A stretch of DNA of 64,000 bases from Trichuris trichiura. Taxonomy: Eukaryota; Nematoda; Enoplea; Trichinellida; Trichuridae. The notes beneath the pieces were generated by a model. It saw only the letters and a program-made list of their open reading frames with translations. It was not told the DNA's origin and did no database searches. Every line of letters starts with the position of its first letter. The first letter of the stretch is position 1. Position numbers and translations under genes: made by a program. Where the stretch lies: contig JBAJFE010000013.1 in assembly GCA_037903355.1 (NCBI GenBank), forward strand, positions 1-64,000, given 5' to 3'. Shown one piece after another: positions 36,027 to 47,067 of this stretch.

Positions 36027-39000
36027 TCACGAAAGGCGCAACTCACGAACTTCGCCAATGATTTGACTCGCTTTTTGCAAGCTGTCCAATGTTTTCATTA
36101 TTCCTTCGCGTTGTTTTTTTACGTGCTCCGATTCTTCGAGCAGGTCGTCCAACATTTCAGGATGATACAGCTGTTTTACAAGCTCGCTTTGCAGGTTGTC
36201 CTAAGTGGCAGTAAAATACTCTCAAAATGAACTATTTTAAAGAATGGTCGCTTACTTTAACGTGGTTGACTAGGAAGTGCATTATTGTCTTCGGTATGGT
36301 GTCCTGAACTTGCGTCCGCACGATTGCGAAGTAGGACTGTACTAGCCTTTCTGAAAATTTGATTTGCAGGTACATCGATACCATTCAAACCTGTAATAAC
36401 CAATAATTCTGCAATCGCGCTGTTCGCGCGAGGAAAGAAGGCATTTTTCCACCACTGGCTGCTTTGGTTTGCTGCTTGGCTCCTCTTTGTCCTCTTTTCT
36501 TCGCAGGAAAAAATCGCTGAACGCGTTCGTTGCCCTTTGAGCCAAATTGCTCTGACCGAACGGGTAACCGTGCGTCGGCCCGTCGGAACTGCTGCTCTGT
36601 TTTGGAACACTAGACGACGCCGCGTCCGCGATTTCCTTTTTATCAACGCTTTCCGGCAGCGATTCGATCGACTGGGAGTTCATTTGGTCTGCACTCTAAA
36701 TCGCAGTTCAACGATTAGGACAAATGCTTGAAAAGTACCGCTTACAGATTTTCCCGTCCGATGATCTTCAGGTACAGTCGAACACGGTACCTGCTCATCG
36801 CAACTGTTCTCCTCTGTTTGACAATACAGTAGCGACTCCAGAGTGGCGCCGTCAAAGTCGGGATGTTTTGTATTTATATAAGCGAGTTGGATGGAGATCA
36901 ACGATTCAACCTGAAAAATTGATTGTTTTTCGATTAACATTTTTTTGCAAAAAAAGTAATCGGCGCGAGTTACCATTTGGTTGGTAACTGGAATTCGGGA
37001 GCACAAAACAGACGACACAGCTTCGATGATTCGCTCGCAAAGTTTTGGAAAGCGACCCATTTCTCGACGAGTGTCCGCCTCGCAATCGTGAACCATACGT
37101 TGCATCTCCTTATGAACCAAATCGACGCAGCGCAGACTCGGCTCTAGCAGCTTAACGATTTGTCTTTTGACGAGAAGTTCAAAAGCAATTTCGGGGATGA
37201 ATAGCACCGGACGAGGACCCTAAAGCAAACGATATTTCCTATTTCTGAAGCTGTCGCCTTCTCAAAATCTTCGTTTAAAATTTGGGCTCAAACACGCACT
37301 TTCTAATTAAGACGTAAAGCGGAAAAGAGATAAGCTGACGTAAGAAAAAATTCGGAATATGCAAAGTACCGTAGCGTTGCGAATAGCCGTCAGTATGTCG
37401 ACTTTTCTCAAATTTTTCGTCGGATTGATTCGCTCAAGCGCCTTTCTGAACGTTTCGTGAAATATGTAACAAATTCTGGCGCCTCCGCATCTAGAAGTTG
37501 CGCGGGTTTGTTAAATGTCAACTTAACGTCAGCGGTTGCACGGGGAATTACAATTCGGAAGTTTCAATATTTCTAGCTGTCCCTTCGACTGTAGCAACGT
37601 ACGACGAGGAGAACCGCGTTATTACTTGCAGCAAAGTCTGCGGCTGAAATAAGACAAACGTATTCGCGGAGAGCTACAGCGGCAAACCTGAGCTCACTTT
37701 ATCAATAACCGGCTTACCGTACAAGTCGAGCATCTGTTGGTGCTCGGCTATTTTCAGCAAAATTTGCGACCTTAAGTGCGGCAGGTTATCTTTGATATGC
37801 TGCATAAGAAGCTGAAAAAAACGCTTAACAACTTAAGCCGCCATTGGTTGGTTCGGTGCACTACTCACCCTGTTGAGCGTTTTTGTTAAGTACGGGGTCC
37901 CGTTGCATTCACAAAGCGACGGGTAGTTCCTTTTTAAAAAATCCGCCTCGTCTTGAAGGGCAGCCGCTATACTCTGCCGAAAAAAAATTACCTAACAAAA
38001 GACAAACGAAATAAGTTGTACCTTTCGGTTGAGTGTATCCTGATTGGACCTATTAACGACGCCAACGATACCAAGTTTTACAGGAACAACCTTCCCTAGG
38101 AGGAGATCCGTTGCATCTGTGCCATAATCCATCAAATCAAGTTTTGTCACCACAGCTAAAGTTCGCTCCCCTAACAGAGAGAGCGTAATATGCAATTAAA
38201 CTTAGCGGCAAGGATACGCATGGTCAGCTCCTTCAGGGTCAACCTGGCGAGCCATCTTTAAGGAATCGGAAGTGGCGAAATCTTGATTAGCAGCAGTTAT
38301 GGCCAATATTATTGAGCTATCGCTTTTTATGTAACTCATGATGATTTCATCCAGTTTATTCTCTATGTCGCTGGGTTGATCTCCGACCGGGATTTTTGTG
38401 ATGCCCGGGAGATCAACCAAAGTCAGATTTACCACGCGAGTGGAGAACAGTTTCATTATTATCGGCGCCTGGATGATAGCCTGTGCAAAATTGAACAAAA
38501 CAGCAACATAAGCGTTAAAGCAAAGTCCACGGGCCATCGTACCTTATTGCTGCCTGCTAGGCGTTCGGTTTCTTCTTCTATCTCGGTCCTAACTTCATCA
38601 AAGTCATAAAAAATACGGTCGCCTGAGTGAAAAAATTGCACTTGATCAGGGCAGTCGTCTTCGCCTTCTAGAACATTCAGCTTACGAGAACAGCAAGTGA
38701 CATATTGAAAACAAGCGCTATCAGCTATGAAAGTATCGAAAAAGAGACAAAGATAATCAAACATAAACAACGAGAACCTCTGACGCTTTTTTGCTTTTGC
38801 TACTCACCTTTTTTGGTGTTCGTAAGTTGCAATATTAAAGGACGCCTTGTAACAATGCCGGGACCACGAGGCAAAAAATCCTTGCCAACAATGCTTTCTA
38901 TGATTGAGCTTTTCCCGGAGCTCTGGTTAACAATACGAAGGCTGTTGTACAGGAACTGCAAGCCGCTGGAAAGCCTACCTGGGCACCGACTGCAACAATC

Positions 39001-39080
39001 TGAGGAAGCTGTATTTGATTGCAGCCTGCGGCGTATAATACGTCTTGCAGCTTGTTCACCACTTCAATCAAGCCATCCAT
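36027..39080 (-). CDS. DNM1L: dynamin-related protein 1 (mitochondrial fission GTPase)
   Basis: ATG 39080 follows ttttctactttcag directly. N-terminal [20 protein letters not shown], then GAQ|SSGKSS (P-loop, joined across intron 38978-38923), [35 protein letters not shown] (G3), [12 protein letters not shown] (G4) and [10 protein letters not shown] (G5). The stalk has [51 protein letters not shown] and [12 protein letters not shown] Ser-rich variable region precedes [12 protein letters not shown], and the GED follows: [31 protein letters not shown] and [14 protein letters not shown]. It has at least eleven exons. Family role: scission of mitochondria and peroxisomes. The join between DPEG and RTLAVVTK (about 38240-38180) has no good GT donor in phase. 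Confidence 0.96.
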
Positions 39081-40801
39081 CTGAAAGTAGAAAAGTTGAC
39101 GGCCGGGAAGTTTCACTTTGCTGATTCAAAATCGCGGAGACCCCCTTGGAGAGTGCAACAGTACGCTGAAAACTTATCTGCGCGAGGCAGACATGTCAGC
39201 GATTGCAACAAATTGAGAACAACCACTCTACTTGATTCAACATTACCCTAATCCCAAAAAACAGTAACCAAAAGACAAAAATGCGAGGGCGTTAAAGGAA
39301 AGTAAGTACCATATACTCATACCTGCGCATCATGATTACGATATTACAACAATAGACGAAGTCTTTTACTAGCGTTTTTTGTGCTTTTGTAATCACTGTT
39401 GTCAGAGTAACAATTTAGTTATTTGCTGCTACTAAAATTTTACATTGCCCTACTGCGTAACTCCTTGCAAAAAGCAGCATGAACTTCATAACAGTAAAAA
39501 AACATGTGCTGAAAGAGACTTTTTTTTCCTATTCAAGTTCTTCCAGCAAGTACTCGAAATACAGTGAGTAAACTTTAAAGAACTAAAAATCAAGCCAGTG
39601 CTCTCTTCAAGACAGACACTTTTGCTCCGCCGAAAGATTATTTTACTCATTTTGATTAGAGCCCTTAGAGTTACTGTGGATAATATTAAAATCAACTACA
39701 GACAACCTAAGCTAAATTAGCTGCTGACTGTAGATACGCGCTTTACGGTTAATCCAAAGAACTTGATTTTACTGCCATCTACAGTAACCCGCGGGGGTTT
39801 GTGAGAAAAGCTCCCTATTGTTCTTTGCACTCAGAAAGCAAGACAAACAAAAAACTCCCTTTCGCACTTTGTAGCAAAACTTTGGAAACTATTAACACAA
39901 ATTAATCACCAACAATAATTTTTGTTTGAACTTTTTACTCATTTTAATGCAGTTACAGTATGAGATAGCATAATGTATCAGCCGTGAAATTGCAGCTTAA
40001 GGAAACGTATGTTTAACGTCTAAGAAAATGCGTATACGCCTCGCGAGCCTGGATTCGCGGCATTGCAAAATCAGAGACTGTATTTTACCGCTGAACCTCA
40101 TTGTTAATGTCATGCGCGGTCGACAAGCATACAGTGTACCCTATCCTACAGTTTGCAAGAATTGTTACGTTTTTTCTATCGCCGCAAATCACGTAAAGCA
40201 ATATTTCCCACAAATTGATGGGATAGTACCTGAACATAACTATCGCATACGTTCGTGATGACATTATAACTGAAGAAGCTTAGGGGAACAATTTTTCAAA
40301 ATCAGTCGTGCTGTATTATTCCACCGAAACTAAATAGCATTTTGAATAATCAGGTACGGCCAAATACGCAAAACATAATAACGCGTAATTCGTATGGACT
40401 GCTTTCACTTTCTTTAATTTTGGCCGTCGTTCGCTTTTCCGAAACTGGCCAAATGTTCAATCTTTTACAACACGACGAATCATCAATTACAGAGAACCAG
40501 TTTGCTGAACAGATAAAAATTTACTTCCACAGCTCTTTTTTCCGCTTTCAGATTCGTACAAAGGAAAAATCGAGTTTTTTTAAACGCGAACGAAGCTTTT
40601 CTGGCCAGCAGAAAGACAAAGTCATGCCGCGGTATGAGAAGTCCATTTTCACTCTAAATCAACAACACATTCGGGTAAAGTAACATTCTAAATGTTTTTT
40701 ACGGAATTTATGCAAATTTTTTTAAAATTCTCTAACGGAAATGTCGTTTTAAATCATCTAATTCCATTAAGGCTAACCAAAAAATTCTATTACTACTAAC
40801 C
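39081..40801. other. intergenic, upstream of DRP1
   Basis: 1.7 kb between the PHF12-like stop and the DRP1 start, both on the minus strand. A 113-codon plus frame (40342-40683) has no recognisable domain, and the rest is AT-rich. A 5' UTR exon of DRP1 may lie here if the acceptor before its ATG is cis-spliced. Confidence 0.45.
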
Positions 40802-43800
40802 TTACTCGCGCCGCAGCGGAGTAGTTGACGAATGCAAGGCAAAGTTAGGTGATACGGTAATAACTTTTGTCCGCGCAGTGTACAGCTGATTAAGTCTATC
40901 TTTCTCAACATCGGATGGATCTCCAGTTGCCAAATATTGATACATTCTCTGATTAAGAAAGCATTGAGAGTAGAATAAAAAATATTTTATGTTCTACTGC
41001 TCGCTGAAGAATAAATAAACCAATGTGTTTAGGAAGAATGCCAACAAAAATAATACGGATGACGCAAACTAAATAAATTAATAAAACAAAACTGATTAGT
41101 AGCATTAGAGGAGAACGTTAAAGAAGCCTTTTTAAAATAGATACGTATTAGTTGCTTGGAAGTTAGCGAAACTTTAGCCTCAGCATTACAAGAGGTAATA
41201 TAACATGAACCTTTAACGGTACAGTATGTTTGAATTGAAAAAGCAGCTCAGATCAATGGAAACTTGATGCGCAGGATAGTTGCACCTTACCCCTGAGACC
41301 AAAGGCACTTTGCTTCGTTTCAAACGTTTCGGACTTTCGTGACATTGCGTTTAGGTATTTAAGAAGGTATGCTTAAATTACAGAAGTGGATTTTAACAAA
41401 ACAGGTTCAAACCGCTTACACTCTCGCCATACTTCCACGACGGCCAAAATGTAAATTCAAGACAACCAATACGCACTCTGGAACCGCTTTTCAATGCAAC
41501 CGGCTCGTCAACAAATTCATCCGAAACGAATTTATCCGCGCAGTTGCATTCGAACTGAACAATCTGAAAAAAAAGCACATTCGATTTTTGTGACGTCATC
41601 TCAACTTTTCACTTTGCTCCAATCAACGACAAACGCGAGAAATGCATTCGGTACACAAATGCAGCAAACGGACAGCGTTCAGTGCTACTCAACGTTCCTC
41701 AAAAACTGTAAAGTCAAATTACTATTGCGGAATTATGGAAACTTTGGAACGTTAACAAATTTCCAGCTTAACTTTGAATCCCAAACTTCTGTTGTTTTAA
41801 AAGAAAAGCGGAATTATTTAAATTTTGAGCTGCTTCGAGCCCTGACTGACATATTGCCTATAAGTAGACGTTTTTAGAATTTTGCTTTCATCGGAGAGCG
41901 GACAAAAAAGAAGTTCCCAACAAAATTAGACAAAACGTGATGGAGACCTTTGCGGAATGCCCCAAAATTGCCATTTTTACCTTTTTGGTCATAAATTCAA
42001 AGAAGCGGTTGTTCGAACCATTGGACGAATAGTTGATGCCATTGTCGTCTGCCAACTTGAGGCCATAACTGACATCGTCTACGATTATTCCATGAATTGA
42101 TTGACAAAAAATAAAGAACTGCGAACTTTCCTAGTAGGCACAATGGTTAGCGAGAACGACAAAGCGAAAATGAATGGACAAACTTTGTCGAGAAATAGAA
42201 CAGCGTGGACTGGCGATAATCTGCTACATGAACAATAACGGGTCAAATTTAGATGCGAATCGCCTATTGAAAATAAACTACGTCATTACAACGACTAAAA
42301 TTAATGGGACAGCACCTTCTATTGTTCCAAGAGAAAGCCAAGTTTTTTGAATTATTATTTCTATACAAGAATACCATAGTTTCAATGTAGCAAGTACCGG
42401 AAGCGACGAGTCGTAATCGCCTGTAAATACAAAACAATATCTGGAATGTAACGACATCACAAACTATACGAACTTACGTAAATCAATGCTAATGCTGCTA
42501 AGCTTAAAGCTATGTGGTCCTTTAAGCCTATTCAACAAAGCTTTAACAATTGTGTACCTATCGATAATTCTTGCCATTTCTTCGTCGGCGCCTAAACGAA
42601 TATTAATTGCGCTCATTCACTGAGAACTTTTATTAATCAATCTAGCGTACCTTTACTATTTTCAAACGGGCAATCGACGGATGGGATTGGGTGATTTAAT
42701 TTTTCTTCAGCTTCCTCTTCTTCTTCTTGTTTTCGGACGAATTGAAGAAGCTGAAAGACATCGCAACACCAAGAAGAAACTGTACTATAGGAAATTTCGT
42801 CGTCCAACTTCTTTGGCTGCGATGACTTAAAGGCTTCTATCTCGTCCTACAAGAGCCTGCAATGAGCAAAATTCAAACTTGCACCTGCATACCGCGGTAA
42901 GGTAAAAAAAAGGTTCAGGTTGCTTCTTTTCCGATGGCGGTTGAAACATGAAGTCCCGTAAAAATGAAACCGAAAAATCGCTCGCGTGTTTTGACACATA
43001 GTTAACCAATGATTTGATTCTCGAGTGTCCCAACTTCATATACCTCTTAAAACAATGGTAACACTAACACAGCCGCGGAAGAGATGACGGTAGATACTAC
43101 CTGAGCAATCGATCGCAAATGTATTGGGCACATCCATTTTTCATCCGACTCTCTGCCTGGCAGTGGCAAAAGGCAATCTTCATGAAACACTCTCGTACAA
43201 TAATCACAGCTTATCAAATCTTCCTCCGGATAAAGCCTGAAAGGCGCATATTCAAAGACGGTATTTAAAAGTAGTAATAGCGCACTCACCTTTTGCAATA
43301 AAAGCATATCTTCGGCTCTTCCATTTCGATAAAGTGTTCCAGCTCGTCATCGTCGTCAATACTGTCATCATTGGCATCATCATCATCATCATTATCATCA
43401 TCATCTGCTCAAAAAAAGCAGGTACTTGTGATTATTACGCATATGCAAAATAAAACCCAATATAGCAATCTTTAGCCAAAACAATTATTGTTGAAAAATA
43501 TACACAGGACCACCCAGCTCGCCTGAGCATCAGTTGAGAAAGGACTGAGACAAGCACAGGAAGTAAAAAGTTCACGCGCTGTGCGACTCCAAATGAACTA
43601 ACGAGAACGTTTCGCAATAAGGGAAATCAAAAAAAAATTCAAACTGACAACTGCTTAACTTATAAATTCGAAAACTTACCGGAAGAAGTTGAACTTTCGT
43701 CGGAAATGAAGGCTGAAGAAAATTCGACGGCATTGCAAGAGACCACCGCTTCTGCACACTTTTCGAAAGTGGAGAAAAGCCTATTCTCGCTCAAGGAAGT

Positions 43801-45331
43801 CGGCTGAACAGGCGGTGACGACGTGCCGGAAGCGCATTTTCGACGCTGCCGCTTAACAAGGCATACTGTCACGCGAAGTAATGAAGTTCAAGTAATATTC
43901 TTAAATTTTTACGGTAAAAATAAACATCTCCCGATAAGCGAACGACCTGAAAGTTATTTTTCAAATAAATTTAACTAAATAATTTAGAATTTCTTTCAGA
44001 AAATTAGGCCTTCCGTAAATTAAACAAAAGAAAGGTTTGACATAGGACCAAAACTATTTTCCAAAACGAACTTCTGTTGCTCTAGTTTTTCAATGTCTCC
44101 ACTATTTGAACTTTAAAAAAAGAACAGAAGTCAGATACGTTTCATTTTGGCTTCTTTTATACGGATTTTTTGTGTCCCGTTGAATAGACTTTTATTAATA
44201 AACTTTTCTTAATAAAATGTCCGTAGCTTTCGGGTCCGAACTTGACCCGTCATCAGCGGTCTAGGATCCTTAGACCGTTGATGACGCAGGCTACGGACAT
44301 TTTATTAAGAAAAGTTTATTAATAAAAGTCTATTCAACGGGACACAAAAATCCGTACCCAAAATGAAATTATTTGGTCCCGTACGAAGACATTATATCTT
44401 CAGAAGTCAGATACGTCCTAACAGTTCAGTAAACAAATGTTGCGTACATAATAACGCGCAGGCAAGGATATACTTTGTTCCCGTCTGACGCAATGGCGTT
44501 AGAGAAATTTTGAATTTTTTACTTGCTCGTAAGCACTTCTACTCTGAATATTTTGGATTCCATCTGCGTCTATGTTAAGTATGTTAAGTTGAAGTCAGCT
44601 GAACAACAGGTAAACGATGTGAACTGAAGTTAGGCAACATAAAAATCATCTATAATTAGTTCTGCATTATAAGAACCTAACAACTACATACGCAAATTTT
44701 AAAGAAGTGACTTGTATGCTGCTGGTTTAGCCAATCAGTAAATTTAGAATAATTCATCAAAACAACACTGGAACAACTGACCATACTGTAGTTCATTACT
44801 TCTGTCTAACTCTTAATGTCACTTACCGTTGATAATTCTCGTCCGCTTGTGGACTGCTGCGAGCAGACAGCACAGTACCAAGGGCCCTTTGGAATTTCCA
44901 AAATTAGTGGAAAGCTAAGTGAACAAAATCGCTATATTTTTATCACTTGTAAATTGTTTTGCAACGAACTGGCACAATGGATGGAACGACGTTCCACAAC
45001 CATCGCATAAAATCAACCTCCCGCCATCTTTGCAGGCGTAGCACACTTCGTAACCAGACTCGGTGGAACCGGACTGGTCCGAAGAGGTGGAACGTTTTGA
45101 ATGGACCGTTCTTGTCGAAGCGACGGATTCTTCCGCGTCGGAACTAGACTCATAACGCGTAAAAGCGATTTCCTAAAAATAGAAAAAAATGGGCAAACAA
45201 TTTATGACTCAATCAAAAAGTGAGTAAATAAAGTAAAAATTTAACCAGCCGAAGCTTACGTTGGTGCCATTGTCGAGATTGCTTGAAAAAGAATCGCTAG
45301 AGATGTCTATTATTTCTTGGTCGGACGTCAT
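40802..45331 (-). CDS. PHF12: PHF12-like chromatin protein: two PHD fingers and an FHA domain
   Basis: Exon 1 45331-45260 (MTSDQEIIDISSDSFSSN) and exon 2 from 45172. PHD1 spans exons 2-3: CYACKDGGRLILCDGCGTSF, HPLC, then WYCAVC. After a 975 bp intron come a basic stretch (KRQRRKCASG, partly intronic) and a very acidic Asp/Asn tract (about 43404-43340). PHD2 is CFYC, ISCDYCTRVFHEDCL and WMCPIH (43340-43101). Further exons at 43045-42480 include DEEMARIIDRYTIVKALLNR. The FHA domain spans about 42440-41950: TWLSLGTIEGDSHLNLTRYC, RLSPVHAVLFLDK, HGIIVDDVSYG; then SGSRVRIGCLEFTFW near 41450. The last exon ends TTPLRRE, TAA 40804-40802. PHF12/Pf1 ties the Sin3-HDAC complex to chromatin. Exons 41400-40970 are the least certain. 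Confidence 0.88.
44125..44416. mobile_element. fold-back MITE-like element flanked by 16 bp direct repeats
   Basis: CAGAAGTCAGATACGT occurs at 44125-44140 and again at 44401-44416. Between them, about 260 bp forms an inverted repeat: TTTCATTTTGG...TACGGATTTTT GTGTCCCG...GTCCGTAGC on the left is mirrored by GCTACGGAC...CGGGACACAAAAATCCGTA...AAAATGAAA on the right. A smaller hairpin sits in the centre (CGTCATCA...TGATGACG). Arms are about 95 bp and near identical, suggesting recent insertion. There is no coding capacity. It sits in the intron after PHD1 of the PHF12-like gene. Confidence 0.88.
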
Positions 45332-45752
45332 TTAAACTGAATTCTTTACGCCGGATATGATTTTCAGGTCATCCACAGAGTTCAATTGAAAATTCACTAA
45401 TTCAAAAACCGAACGAGTACCGTTTTTAAACTGTGATTTGCAAGTACATTGGCGTACGTTTAAAATTCAATGGTTTGCAGGTAAAAATCCCTTCAAGAAA
45501 AGTAGATTCCAGAAACGTCGGCTCAAGCGCAGCAAAGTGTAAAAGAGATTGCGAAGCACTCACTCAAGGCTGCTTTTTACTTTACAATGCAACGCCGCTG
45601 GTCGTCACTTCATGCCTTTTGCGCAAGACATGTCAAACCACAGTCGAACAACGACATAAATTTTGCATTTTCGCATTGTTTAATTTAAAGCTGCAGAAAA
45701 TTCAGGCTGCTATTACAATGTAACGAATGATGGGGAAACTGATTTTTAAAAT

Positions 45753-46277
45753 TTATTCCAATATTTTAAATTGGCTCAAACGTCCAACCAACGCTTCCGA
45801 ACAATTGCCAAACGATATGTTCACTTGGCGTCTCGAAGGGATAAACTTCTCGCAAATCATATGCCCAAGTGTGAGCATACGTCGGCTTGCTTTCATTTCC
45901 ATTTTATTTGGCTTATCTTCCATATAAGTAACCCGTCGTATACCAGACTTCAATAGAACTTTAGCGCACATGTTGCAAGGAAAAAGGGTCACATACATAG
46001 AACAACCATTCAACTGCTCGTTACCAGCGTTAACAATAGCGTTCATTTCGGCATGGCAGACATACGGGTACTTTGTTTCCAATCGATCAGTAGACGTTTT
46101 GTCCCACGGCATGCAATTGTCGTCGCAACCTACGGGCATTGCATTATATCCTACAGATACCATCTGACCATCTTCGTTGACTATACAAGCGCCAACCTGC
46201 GTCACTGGATCTTTGCTTCGCTTTGCGGTCAGTGCGGCCAGAGACATAAAGAAATCGTCGTCCTCTAGGAACACCAT
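45753..46277 (-). CDS. DCTD: deoxycytidylate (dCMP) deaminase
   Basis: Open from ATG 46277 to TAA 45755-45753, 174 aa, no intron needed, close to the family's usual 175-180 aa. The zinc site is VCHAEMNAIVNAG (H and catalytic E) and LFPCNMCAKVLL (two Cys). Family blocks: LTAKRSKDPVTQVGACIVNE, VSVGYNAMPVGCDDN, LETKYPYVCHAEMNA, GCSMYVTLFPCNMCA. The enzyme turns dCMP into dUMP for thymidylate synthesis and is allosterically controlled by dCTP/dTTP. The frame stays open upstream of the ATG without another Met, so an upstream exon cannot be excluded. Its stop is about 420 bp upstream of the PHF12-like start on the same strand. Confidence 0.93.
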   Translation of the reverse strand: MVFLEDDDFFMSLAALTAKRSKDPVTQVGACIVNEDGQMVSVGYNAMPVGCDDNCMPWDKTSTDRLETKYPYVCHAEMNAIVNAGNEQLNGCSMYVTLFPCNMCAKVLLKSGIRRVTYMEDKPNKMEMKASRRMLTLGHMICEKFIPSRRQVNISFGNCSEALVGRLSQFKILE

Positions 46278-47067
46278 TAAGTTCACGCGATCAACAACAC
46301 TGCTGAACTTCTGGAACGAAGCACTGTGGACAGAGTCTATTCAGTCATAGGAAGCGCAGTCGATTGTCACTAAGTACTAATTCTCTTTCGTCGAGCAAAA
46401 ATCCCTGACTTGCCAGCTTCAAGCAATAGCCTCTTGCAAAAATCGATCGTTTGACATATTCTCAGGTACCTGAACGAACAGCAGTTGTTTACGCGCCAAA
46501 TAGAAAGAACTGCTACTTTGCAAATCATTTGGAATAAGTTATTACGTTCCTATTATGCAATTAAACAACTGGATGTACAATTACCTTACGGACAAACAAG
46601 CCAGCTACCGTACAGTAGTCCTACCGATAACCAGGTTTGCTCTGCTAGGACGGATACAGTAAGACAGATAATGTCGTCTGCTGATTTTTCGCGCTTAATA
46701 TCTGAGAAATACAGTTCCCCTTGTGTTAGATATGCGGCACTCCTACTTTGCCTTTACCAGCATGAGTGCCGGCTATCCTGTTTCGCTCTTGCCTAACTTT
46801 AGGTCAAAATATATGCTTTATTCATAGGCTTAAGCTTAAGTAGTGCCAGAAAAAGATAGCAGGCAAGCTCGTCGTACAACAGCGGGAAGCATAATTGCAT
46901 AAGCGATGTTGTTTACCTTACTGTATTTTTAAAAGTATAGAAAACCTGATTATTGTCAATAATACGGTAATATTTTCGGACTAATAGAAGAAGAAATTAG
47001 CAAAACATAGTTTGTAAACTTTGTTCAGTTCAGTTTGTTTGAAGATAAGCGAAGGAACGAATATTCT
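46278..47067. other. intergenic between HDAC3 and dCMP deaminase
   Basis: About 790 bp. A 103-codon plus frame (46485-46796) has no domain and unlikely composition. Two TACAGTA heptamers occur here. It presumably contains the deaminase promoter. Confidence 0.45.

Noticed and set aside
36537..36731. Plus frame across the DRP1 variable region
   Set aside because: It is antisense to a coding exon with clear DRP1 context.
40342..40683. 113-codon plus frame
   Set aside because: No domain, AT-rich codons, and no neighbouring exons in phase.
46485..46796. Plus frame of 103 codons between HDAC3 and the deaminase
   Set aside because: No ATG context, no domain, and low-complexity composition with TACAGTA motifs.
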